Source: Neoaquamicrobium microcysteis
GTDB taxonomy: Bacteria; Pseudomonadota; Alphaproteobacteria; Rhizobiales; Rhizobiaceae
DNA length: 64,000 nucleotides
Assembly: GCF_008180155.1 (NCBI RefSeq)
Contig: NZ_VSZS01000065.1
Location: 62,001 to 126,000, forward strand
Reading direction: 5' to 3'
Shown here piece by piece: positions 1 through 7,799 of this stretch (position 1 is its first letter; every line of letters begins with the position of its first letter). A program made the position numbers and the translations under genes. Below the pieces are notes generated by a model that had not been told where the DNA came from, searched no databases, and saw only the letters and a list, made by a program, of their open reading frames with translations.

Positions 1-337
1 GCGTTCGCCCGGCCGTTTTCCTCACGCCAGGGGTTCCGCGTCACCGGAAATACCCTGAAGAAATTCGTCGGAAACATCTGCGCCGGGACCGGTCGGGCCA
101 TCAGCCGCCATAACGCCGTTGCTGCCAAGGCAAGGGGTAGGCGGCAGGCTGGAACGATCACAGGCATTGCAGTGATCCAAGCCCGCTTTTATGATTTGCA
201 ACAGGTCATGGCAACCCCGATTTCGCACCGCGATTCGATACTGCCTCGCGGGACATTCATTAAAGAGTTGCTTAACCATACGCCGTTACCAATCCTTAAT
301 TGCCCGGTCGTCGGCCTCTCTTTCAGTACAGGAAAAA
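1..337. other. Intergenic leader region upstream of amiC
   Basis: No convincing gene is seen in this stretch; the short reading frames on either strand have no ribosome binding site or recognisable family. In related Hyphomicrobiales the gene diverging from amiC is usually rne, whose mRNA has a long leader, so part of this region may be that leader on the minus strand (inference from synteny only). A TTAACCAT half-site of the CtrA type lies at 272-279. Confidence 0.4.
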
Positions 338-1594
338 ATGCAGCGGCAGTCTCATCCAACCAGCAGCCTGGGCGCGCCGTACGGCGTCGCTGGCCTTCTG
401 GGCCTGCTGCTTGCGATGCTGGTCTGCATCCTTTGCGGCATGTCGCCGGCGCGCGGCGAAGGGCATCTTCAGGCGCACGGCTACAAGATGGCCGGAGATG
501 CTGCGCGCACGCGCATCGTGATCCACTTCGACAGGGAGCCCGACATTCGCTGGTTCCTGCTGCGCGGCCCGCATCGCATGGTCGTGGATTTGCCGGAAGC
601 GGCCTTTGGTTTCGACGAGGCTGAACTCGAGCCGCGCGGCATGGTCACCGATGTTCGATACGGCAACCTCGACCAGGGCCGCTCGCGCGTGATCCTTTCC
701 TTCGATGGCCCGTTCGAGATCGAGAAACTCGACATACTGGAGAACGAATCGGCACAGGGATATCGCCTCGTGGCCGACATCGTCGCCGGGTCCGAAGCGG
801 CGTTCGAGGCGGCGATGGCCGAGCAGATCGAGGCCACCGGCGCCACTCAGACCACTCCGAAGGCGGATCGTGTAGGGCAGGTCGCAGACCCTCGCGCACG
901 CCGGTTCCGCGTGATGATCGATGCCGGCCACGGCGGCATCGACACCGGAGCCAAGGGCGTTTCGGGCACGCTGGAGAAGACGATAACGCTGGCGTTCGCG
1001 CTGGAGCTTCAGAAGAAACTTCGCGACGGCGGCAATTACGACGTGTTTCTGACGCGCGACCGCGACCTCTTCCTGCGCCTCGATGAGCGCGTGCGCATCG
1101 CGCGCCAGCAGGAAGCCGATTTGCTCATCTCCATCCATGCCGATGCGATTCGCCTCAACGGTGTGCGCGGTGCCACCGTCTACACCGTCGCCGACAAGGC
1201 GTCCGACGCCGAGGCGGCCGCCAAGGCCATCCGCGAGAACCTTGCCGACGAGGTCGCCGGCATCTCCGTCGAAAACGACAGCCAGGAGGTCGCCGACATT
1301 CTGGCAGACCTTATCCGCCGTGAAACGCAGAGCTTCTCGATCAGGTTTGCGCGCTCGCTGGTAGGCGAACTGTCCTCATCCATCCAGATGATAAACAAGA
1401 ACCCGCACCGTTTCGCGGGCTTCCGCGTCCTGCGTGCCCCCGATGTGCCCTCGGTGCTCCTGGAACTGGGCTATCTTTCCAACGCCGATGACGAGCAACT
1501 TCTGCGCGACCCCGAATGGCGCTCCAAGGCCGCCGAAGGCATCGTGCAGGCAATCGATCTGTTCGCGGCGGCGCGGCAGGGCGCGGGCGGGTAG
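338..1594 (+). CDS. amiC: N-acetylmuramoyl-L-alanine amidase (AmiC type)
   Basis: A periplasmic zinc amidase that cuts the bond between muramic acid and the stem peptide of peptidoglycan, mainly during septum splitting. The 418-residue protein has an N-terminal hydrophobic export segment (about residues 15-40), an AMIN domain (about 45-150) and a C-terminal Amidase_3 domain from about 190. Zinc-site motifs are visible: DAGHGG, the LEKT glutamate and SIHAD, and the ELGYL catalytic segment lies near the end. The ATG at 338 was chosen because it puts the signal segment at the N-terminus; upstream in-frame starts add unrelated residues. It precedes mrcA and prfB, the usual order in rhizobia. Confidence 0.93.
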   Translation: MQRQSHPTSSLGAPYGVAGLLGLLLAMLVCILCGMSPARGEGHLQAHGYKMAGDAARTRIVIHFDREPDIRWFLLRGPHRMVVDLPEAAFGFDEAELEPRGMVTDVRYGNLDQGRSRVILSFDGPFEIEKLDILENESAQGYRLVADIVAGSEAAFEAAMAEQIEATGATQTTPKADRVGQVADPRARRFRVMIDAGHGGIDTGAKGVSGTLEKTITLAFALELQKKLRDGGNYDVFLTRDRDLFLRLDERVRIARQQEADLLISIHADAIRLNGVRGATVYTVADKASDAEAAAKAIRENLADEVAGISVENDSQEVADILADLIRRETQSFSIRFARSLVGELSSSIQMINKNPHRFAGFRVLRAPDVPSVLLELGYLSNADDEQLLRDPEWRSKAAEGIVQAIDLFAAARQGAGG

Positions 1595-1791
1595 GCTGGC
1601 GGCATTGCGGGCTTTCGTTGCATACGCACAACAGCTAGTGTTTTAATTGAAGAATCGCGCGGCGACGCTTTCCTGCTGCCGCAATTTGCCCACAAGGGCG
1701 AATGAGAAGGAAGGCGACCGGAACGAAGCGCGGCTATAGCCTGCAGGGCGTGGCGATGGCGTAGACCTTCGATCCGCAGACTGGAGTGGGC

Positions 1792-4260
1792 ATGATAAGG
1801 CTTATCGGATACTTTTTTGGCGTCGGCGTCGCGCTTGCGCTCGTGGCAGCGGCGGGCGTGGCTATCTATCTTGGCGCCGTCGCCAAGGATTTGCCTGATT
1901 ACGAGGTGCTGGCGCGCTACGAGCCCCCGGTCACCACGCGTGTCCACGCTTCCGATGGCGCGCTGATGGGCGAGTTCGCACGCGAGCGTCGCCTCTATCT
2001 CCCCATCCAGGCCGTGCCCGACCGCGTGAAGGCGGCGTTCCTATCCGCCGAAGACAAGAACTTCTACACCCACCCCGGCATCGACGCGATGAGCCTGGTG
2101 CGCGCGGTCGTCACCAACGTGCAGAATGTGGGCTCCGGCCGCCGCCCGGTCGGCGCATCGACCATCACGCAGCAGGTGGCGAAGAACTTCCTTCTTGATT
2201 CGAGCGTGACCTACGACCGCAAGGTGCGCGAGATGATCCTCTCGTTCCGCATCGAGCAGGCCTATTCGAAGGACCGCATCCTCGAACTCTACCTGAACGA
2301 GATTTTCTTCGGTCTTGGCGCATACGGCATCGCCGGCGCCGCGCTCACCTATTTCGACAAGTCGGTCAACGAGCTCACCGTCGCCGAAGTGGCCTACCTT
2401 GCCGCCCTTCCCAAGGGCCCGTCCAACTATCATCCGTTCCGCCACACCGACCGCGCCATCGAGCGGCGCAACTGGGTGATCGACCAGATGGTCGCCAACG
2501 GTTACGTCGAGCCTGACGAGGCGGAGAAGCAGAAGGCCCTCCCGCTCGGCGTCACGCCGCGGCGCGGTGGCACCTATCTGTTCGCCGGCGAATACTTCAC
2601 CGAGGAAGTTCGCCGCGCGATCATCGCACGCTATGGCGAGGACGCTCTTTATGAAGGCGGCCTGTCGGTCCGCACCACGCTCGACCCCGACATGCAGGTC
2701 AAGGCGCGGCGGGCGCTGCAGCATGGCCTGCTGAAATACGACACGCTGCGCGGCTATCGCGGCCCCGTGACCACGATCGAACTGGGCAGTGACTGGGGCG
2801 TACCGCTGGGCGAGGTCGAGCGTCTGACCGACGTGCCGGAATGGCGGTTGGCCGTGGTGCTCGAAGCGTCGGGCGAGGGGCTTCAGGTCGGGTTGCAGCC
2901 GGGCAGGCAGGCATCCGGAGAACTCGTCGAGGAACGCGAAACCGCTGTCGTTTCCAAGCAGAACATGAACTGGGCATTGCGCCACACCGTCGACGGCAGA
3001 CGATTGAAGGCCGATTCGCCGGCCGAAGTGCTGAAGACCGGCGACGTGGTTTTCGTCGAGAAGGTGGAAACCGCCGGCGAGGATGCCGAGGCGGGCTGGC
3101 AGCTGCGGCAGGTGCCCGAGGTCTCCGGCGGCATGGTGGCGATGGACCCGCACACCGGTCGCGTGCTCGCCATGGTCGGCGGGTTCTCATACTCGCAGTC
3201 GGAATTCAATCGCGCCACGCAGGCCTTCCGCCAGCCGGGCTCGTCCTTCAAGCCGATCGTCTACGCCGCCGCACTCGACAACGGCTATACGCCCGCATCC
3301 GTGGTGCTCGACGCGCCGGTCAGCATACGGGTCGGCAACCAGGTGTGGGAGCCCAAGAACTATGGCGGTGGATCCGCCGGACCATCCACGTTGCGCGCCG
3401 GCATCGAGCGTTCGCGTAACCTGATGACGGTGCGTCTTGCCAACGACATGGGCATGAACCTCGTGGCGGAGTACGCGGAGCGCTTCGGCGTCTACGACAA
3501 GATGCTGCCTGTGCTGGCCATGTCGCTGGGCTCCGGCGAGACGACGGTGATGCGGATGGTTTCGGCCTATTCCATCATGGCCAATGGCGGCAAGCATATC
3601 GTGCCTTCGCTGATCGACCGTATTCAGGACCGCTACGGCAAGACCGTGTTCAAGCACGACCAGCGAGGCTGCGAAGGCTGCAACGCTGCTGCGTGGGAAG
3701 GCCAGAGCGAGCCGGAACTGGTCGACAATGCCGAACAGGTGCTCGATCCGATGACCGCCTACCAGATCACGTCGATGATGGAAGGCGTAGTCCAGCGCGG
3801 CACCGCCACCACGATTGCCGAGCTCGGCCGTCCCATTGCCGGCAAGACCGGCACCACCAACGAGGAAAAGGACGCCTGGTTCGTCGGCTATACGCCAGAC
3901 CTCGTCGTCGGTCTCTACATGGGCTACGACCGGCCTACCCCGATGGGCAAGGGTTCCACGGGCGGCGGCCTTGCTGCCCCGATCTTCAAGGAGTTCATGG
4001 CCGAGGTGCTCAAGGATACGCGGCCGGTCGACTTCCGTGTGCCGGAGGGCATGAAGATGGTGGCCGTGGACCGCCAGAGCGGCATGCGCGCCGCCGAGGG
4101 TGCCGGCGGCGCCATCATGGAGGCGTTCAAGCCCGGTACCGGCCCTGCCGACAGCTACTGGGTCATCGGCATGGACGATTTCGAGGCGGTGGAACGCGCG
4201 CGCGAACTCTCGCCGCAAGCCAGCGAGGCGATCAGCTCTGGCGGCGGCGGGCTTTACTGA
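1792..4260 (+). CDS. mrcA: Penicillin-binding protein 1A, bifunctional transglycosylase/transpeptidase
   Basis: A class A PBP that polymerises glycan strands and crosslinks stem peptides at the outer face of the inner membrane. The 822 residues comprise an N-terminal transmembrane anchor (about 3-27), a GT51 domain with EDKNFYTHPG (glutamate near residue 86), an OB-like insertion, and a transpeptidase domain with SSFK (serine 484), SRN and KTGTT (lysine 685). The ATG at 1792 is preferred over the GTG at 1786 because GGAG at 1783-1786 sits five bases before it. A strong terminator follows at 4298. Confidence 0.95.
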   Translation: MIRLIGYFFGVGVALALVAAAGVAIYLGAVAKDLPDYEVLARYEPPVTTRVHASDGALMGEFARERRLYLPIQAVPDRVKAAFLSAEDKNFYTHPGIDAMSLVRAVVTNVQNVGSGRRPVGASTITQQVAKNFLLDSSVTYDRKVREMILSFRIEQAYSKDRILELYLNEIFFGLGAYGIAGAALTYFDKSVNELTVAEVAYLAALPKGPSNYHPFRHTDRAIERRNWVIDQMVANGYVEPDEAEKQKALPLGVTPRRGGTYLFAGEYFTEEVRRAIIARYGEDALYEGGLSVRTTLDPDMQVKARRALQHGLLKYDTLRGYRGPVTTIELGSDWGVPLGEVERLTDVPEWRLAVVLEASGEGLQVGLQPGRQASGELVEERETAVVSKQNMNWALRHTVDGRRLKADSPAEVLKTGDVVFVEKVETAGEDAEAGWQLRQVPEVSGGMVAMDPHTGRVLAMVGGFSYSQSEFNRATQAFRQPGSSFKPIVYAAALDNGYTPASVVLDAPVSIRVGNQVWEPKNYGGGSAGPSTLRAGIERSRNLMTVRLANDMGMNLVAEYAERFGVYDKMLPVLAMSLGSGETTVMRMVSAYSIMANGGKHIVPSLIDRIQDRYGKTVFKHDQRGCEGCNAAAWEGQSEPELVDNAEQVLDPMTAYQITSMMEGVVQRGTATTIAELGRPIAGKTGTTNEEKDAWFVGYTPDLVVGLYMGYDRPTPMGKGSTGGGLAAPIFKEFMAEVLKDTRPVDFRVPEGMKMVAVDRQSGMRAAEGAGGAIMEAFKPGTGPADSYWVIGMDDFEAVERARELSPQASEAISSGGGGLY

Positions 4261-4297
4261 CACCACCGGGGCGAGGCTTTCGCCCGCCGAAAGACAG

Positions 4298-4337
4298 GGC
4301 CGCCCGACGGAACACACCGTCGGGCGGCCTTTCATTT
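4298..4337 (+). terminator. Rho-independent terminator after mrcA
   Basis: A perfect 13-bp stem (4298-4310 with 4317-4329) closes a 6-base loop and is followed by TTTCATTTT. It separates mrcA from prfB. Confidence 0.9.
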
Positions 4338-4413
4338 TGCCTTTACAGGCTGTGGTGCGGTGCCTATGGTCCGCGCCGATTCAAGCACCCGAACATCAGG
4401 ACATCTTGCCGCC

Positions 4414-5545
4414 ATGCGCGCAGAAACAGAGAATCTCGTCGACGAAATCAAGCAGGCCATAAGCCTGCTGAGGAGGCATCTTTGACTGGGATCAGGCGCT
4501 GAAGCGACTTGATTACCTGAACATGCGCGCCGAAGACGGCGACCTCTGGAACGATCCGCAGGAAGCGCAGAAGCTGATGCGCGAGCGCCAGAGCCTGGAA
4601 GACGGCATCGCGACCGTCAGGCAGATCACCCAGGCGCTGACCGACAACATCGAGCTCATCGAACTCGGCGAGGAAGAAGGCGACCAGTCGGTCGTCTCTG
4701 AGGCCGAGGCGGCCATCCGCGCGCTGCGCGCCGAGGTTCAGGCGCGTCAGGTCGAGACGCTGCTTTCGGGCGAGGCGGATGCCAACGATAGCTACCTCGA
4801 AGTGCATGCCGGCGCGGGGGGCACCGAGAGCCAGGACTGGGCCAACATGCTGCTGCGCATGTATACCCGCTGGGCGGAGCGCCGCGGTTTCAAGGTCGAG
4901 GTGCTGGAAGTTCACGACGGCGAGGAAGCGGGCATCAAGTCTGCCACCGTGCTCATCAAGGGCCACAACGCCTATGGCTGGCTCAAGACGGAATCGGGCG
5001 TGCACCGCCTGGTTCGCATCTCGCCCTACGATTCGAACGCCCGCCGGCACACCTCTTTCGCCAGCACGTGGGTCTATCCCGTCATCGACGACACGATCCA
5101 GATCGACGTGTCGGAATCCGATGTTCGCATCGACACCTACCGGGCCTCGGGCGCCGGCGGCCAGCACGTGAACACGACCGACTCGGCCGTGCGCATCACG
5201 CACATCGCCACCGGCATCGTCGTGGCCTGCCAGGCAGAGCGCTCACAGCACAAGAACCGCGCCAAGGCGTGGGAGATGCTGCGGTCGCGCCTGTATGAGG
5301 ATGAGCTGAAGAAGCGCGAGGCGATCGCCAATGCGACCGAGGCTTCCAAGACCGATATCGGCTGGGGCCACCAGATCCGGTCTTATGTCCTGCAGCCCTA
5401 CCAGCTCGTCAAGGATTTGCGAACCGGCGTGGAAAGCACCAGCCCGTCGGACGTGCTCGACGGCAAGCTCGACGAGTTCATGGAGGCTGCCCTGTCGCAG
5501 CGCATCGAGGGCGGCGCAGGCCAGGAAATCGCCGATATCGACTAA
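4414..5545 (+). CDS. prfB: Peptide chain release factor 2, with programmed +1 frameshift
   Basis: RF2 ends translation at UGA and UAA. The gene is read in two frames: 23 codons from ATG 4414 end in CTT TGA C at 4480-4486. An internal Shine-Dalgarno-like AGGAGG (4471-4476) lies just before, the classical RF2 autoregulation site. After skipping T4483, frame 2 runs from GAC 4484 to the TAA at 5545, giving about 376 residues. The catalytic GGQ is at residues 248-250 (codons from 5156). The stop-recognition tripeptide reads SPY where E. coli has SPF. This is a real programmed frameshift, not an error. Confidence 0.97.
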
Positions 5546-5572
5546 AGGGACGCGGCGGCTGTCTAGATCGCG

Positions 5573-5676
5573 ACGAACTCAGGTCGGTTCGACCTGAGTT
5601 CGTAAACGTGATCGATTCCAGAGAGCTGAAGCGGGATGCGGGCGCAAAGCCGCATCACACTCTTCCTCATCCCGCT
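5573..5676. repeat. Palindromic intergenic element (RIME-like)
   Basis: Two nested palindromes fill the gap between the convergent prfB and M23 peptidase genes. A perfect 14-bp hairpin with loop GTT lies at 5573-5603. A second structure has arms AGCGGGATG (5630-5638) and CATCCCGCT (5668-5676), with an inner GATGCGG/CCGCATC pair. It resembles the rhizobial mosaic elements of extragenic space. It may end both transcripts, although no T-run follows the stems. Confidence 0.6.
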
Positions 5677-6930
5677 CTATAGCAGCTTGCCGATGGCCTT
5701 TCCGGCCTTGAGAAAACGCAGCGGATCGATTGCCGTCCCGTTGCGGCGCACCTCGTAGTGCAGGTGCGGGCCGGTCGAGCGGCCGGTCGAGCCTGCTTCA
5801 CCCACGACATCGCCGGTATCGACGGTGTCGCCCTGGCTGACGCGGATGCGGCTCATATGGGCGTATCGCGTGGTCAGGCCGTTGCCGTGGTCAATCTCGA
5901 CCATGCGGCCATAGCCGCCGTTCCATCCTGCCTTGATCACCTTTCCTGCCCCGGCGCTCTTGATCTCGGTGCCTGTCGGCGCGCGGAAGTCGATCCCGGC
6001 ATGCATGGCCGGCCGCTTGATGATGGGGTCGCGCCGCACCCCGAAGCTGCTGGTGACGGGCTTGCCCGGTGCCGGGTTGTGGATCGGCATTTCCTTTGCG
6101 ATAGCCTTCAGCGTTTCCAGCTTTTCCAGCGCCTCATCCAGCTCACGCACGCGCGCCTCGAAGATCATGCCGGCATCGATCGGCAGCAGGGGCCCGCCGA
6201 CAGCCTCGTCGTCGGTATCGATATCCACCGGGAGGCCCGCAGCCTCCAGCGCCGAAGCGATCTCGTCGGCCGTCTTGAAGGCGTTTTCGGTGAGGGTGCC
6301 GATGCCGTCCATCTGCTCCGATTCGATTGCGCGCAGCGACTGGTTGATGGCGACGAAGAGCCGGTCGGCCCTGTCGGCCGCCGTTTCGGGGCCGCTGGGC
6401 GCCGGCCGTTTGGACCAGAACGATGCGGCAGAGCTGTCGGCATAGATGACGGGCTGATTGGCCGCGCGCAGTTCTGGCTTGGAAGCGGGCAGGGGAGCTG
6501 ATTCCGGCAGGCCGCCGGCTTCGCCCTTAACGCGATCGAGGATAGGGCCGATGCGACCGTGGCGCTGGGTGAGCTGCGACTGCCGCGCAAGCAGTTCGGA
6601 CACTTTGCTTTCAACGAGTTGCTGGTCGAGGATCTGGCGGCTGGTGATGCGATCGACCTGCGCGCGCAGCATGGAGATGCGGTCTTCGTATGCCTGCTGC
6701 ATGCGGGCCTGACGAGCCGCCGTCGCGCCGAGCAGATCATCGCGCAGCACGAGATAGGACGTGGCCAGCAGATAGCCGATGGCCATCGCTGCCAGCACCG
6801 AGCCCACGAAGGCGGCAAGCCAGGGCCTGATGGTGAAATGCCGGATGTCGTCACCGCGTGCGATGATGACCGTATGCGGCTCCCTGCGCTTTCCGAAGGC
6901 CGAAGCCTGTCGATATTCTGTCACGGACAC
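5677..6930 (-). CDS. M23 family metallopeptidase (murein endopeptidase-like)
   Basis: A membrane-anchored peptidase, probably acting on or activating enzymes for peptidoglycan cross-links in the periplasm. The 417 residues show a cytoplasmic N-terminus, one transmembrane helix at about 35-60, a coiled-coil-prone middle (about 75-280) and a C-terminal LytM domain with HAGIDFRAP, YAHMSR and GPHLHYEV, the expected zinc and catalytic motifs. The start is a GTG at 6930; a second in-frame GTG at 6924 is equally possible, and neither has a strong ribosome site. Confidence 0.9.
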   Translation of the reverse strand: MSVTEYRQASAFGKRREPHTVIIARGDDIRHFTIRPWLAAFVGSVLAAMAIGYLLATSYLVLRDDLLGATAARQARMQQAYEDRISMLRAQVDRITSRQILDQQLVESKVSELLARQSQLTQRHGRIGPILDRVKGEAGGLPESAPLPASKPELRAANQPVIYADSSAASFWSKRPAPSGPETAADRADRLFVAINQSLRAIESEQMDGIGTLTENAFKTADEIASALEAAGLPVDIDTDDEAVGGPLLPIDAGMIFEARVRELDEALEKLETLKAIAKEMPIHNPAPGKPVTSSFGVRRDPIIKRPAMHAGIDFRAPTGTEIKSAGAGKVIKAGWNGGYGRMVEIDHGNGLTTRYAHMSRIRVSQGDTVDTGDVVGEAGSTGRSTGPHLHYEVRRNGTAIDPLRFLKAGKAIGKLL

Positions 6931-7021
6931 ACACCCAAACCGTATGAAGATTGTGACCGCGATTACACATCGTTAGGGTTAACAAAGCTTTGAGGGTGCC
7001 GCGAAATGGTGCCGGAAAAAG

Positions 7022-7050
7022 AAAAACGCCCCGGATTGCCGGGGCGTTTT
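7022..7050 (-). terminator. Bidirectional-looking terminator
   Basis: An 8-bp GC stem (7027-7034 with 7039-7046) with loop ATTG is flanked by A-run and T-run. On the minus strand it ends in TTTTTC and is placed to stop the bcp/small-ORF transcript before the M23 gene. Confidence 0.85.
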
Positions 7051-7085
7051 CGCTGTTTGCAGGCTATGCCGAGTAACGGCGGGCT

Positions 7086-7163
7086 CTAGAAGAAGAACAG
7101 CCACAGCAGAATGATGATAGGGATCGGAATACCGATCATCCAGAGTAAAAGTCCACGCAGCAT
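7086..7163 (-). CDS. 25-residue hydrophobic membrane protein
   Basis: A reading frame too short for usual gene finders: 25 codons starting MLRGLLLWMIG and ending IILLWLFFF, essentially one transmembrane helix with a GIPIP turn in the middle. The ATG at 7163 has GAGGGAG six bases upstream; the ATG at 7169 abuts that site and is less likely. It lies 71 bp after bcp on the same strand and before a strong terminator, so the two may be cotranscribed. No function is known to me; strong translation signals and composition support it as real. Confidence 0.65.
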   Translation of the reverse strand: MLRGLLLWMIGIPIPIIILLWLFFF

Positions 7164-7234
7164 GTTCATCTCCCTCTGCCTGATGAATAGGTGTGCTGGT
7201 AGATGAACGCCGTCTCTCGACTTTGGTTCCCGGG

Positions 7235-7708
7235 CTAGGCGGCGAGTTCCTCGGCCGCAGCCAGCACCTCCTGCGCATGTCCGGCAACCTTGACCTTGTT
7301 CCAGACGCGCGCGACCGTGCCGTCGCGGTCGATGAGCAGTGTGGTACGCTCGATGCCCATGAACTTGCGGCCATACATGCTCTTTTCGACCCACACGCCG
7401 TATTTCTGAAGCACCGATGTTTCTTCATCGGAGGCGAGGCTTACCGAGAGGTCATGCTTTGTCTTGAAGCGGTCGTGCTTCTTCGCGCTGTCGGCCGACA
7501 TGCCGATAAGCACGACGCCCAGCGCATCGAACTTCGGTTTCAGCGTAGAAAAATCGATCGCTTCCGTCGTGCAGGCGGCGGTGTCGTCCTTGGGATAGAA
7601 GAACAGCACCACAATCTTGCCGCGATGGGCCGATAGCGACGCCCGCGTACCGCCGTCTCCCGGAAGATCGAAGTCTGGTGCCTGTTCGCCTGCCGCGATA
7701 TGTGCCAT
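7235..7708 (-). CDS. bcp: Bcp/PrxQ-type peroxiredoxin
   Basis: A thiol peroxidase that reduces hydrogen peroxide and organic peroxides in the cytoplasm. The 157-residue protein has the AhpC/TSA fold with the Bcp signature PKDDTAACTTEA; the peroxidatic cysteine is residue 46. No second cysteine follows within four residues, where many Bcp proteins have their resolving cysteine, so a 1-Cys mechanism is likely. The start at 7708 (MAHIAAGEQAPDF) matches the family; the longer frame upstream has no homologous look. The AsmA-like gene diverges from it. Confidence 0.93.
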   Translation of the reverse strand: MAHIAAGEQAPDFDLPGDGGTRASLSAHRGKIVVLFFYPKDDTAACTTEAIDFSTLKPKFDALGVVLIGMSADSAKKHDRFKTKHDLSVSLASDEETSVLQKYGVWVEKSMYGRKFMGIERTTLLIDRDGTVARVWNKVKVAGHAQEVLAAAEELAA

Positions 7709-7799
7709 CCGCTCACTCTTCTTTGTGGTTACGCTGCTGCGGAGCGGGCATATAGTAGCCCGAAAGATTCGTCCACGACAGGAAACAGGCTCGCCCGGC

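Noticed and set aside
4414-4485. A 23-codon ORF before prfB that ends in TGA
   Set aside because: It is the first part of prfB itself; the AGGAGG and CTTTGAC signals show programmed frameshifting, not a separate gene or sequencing error.
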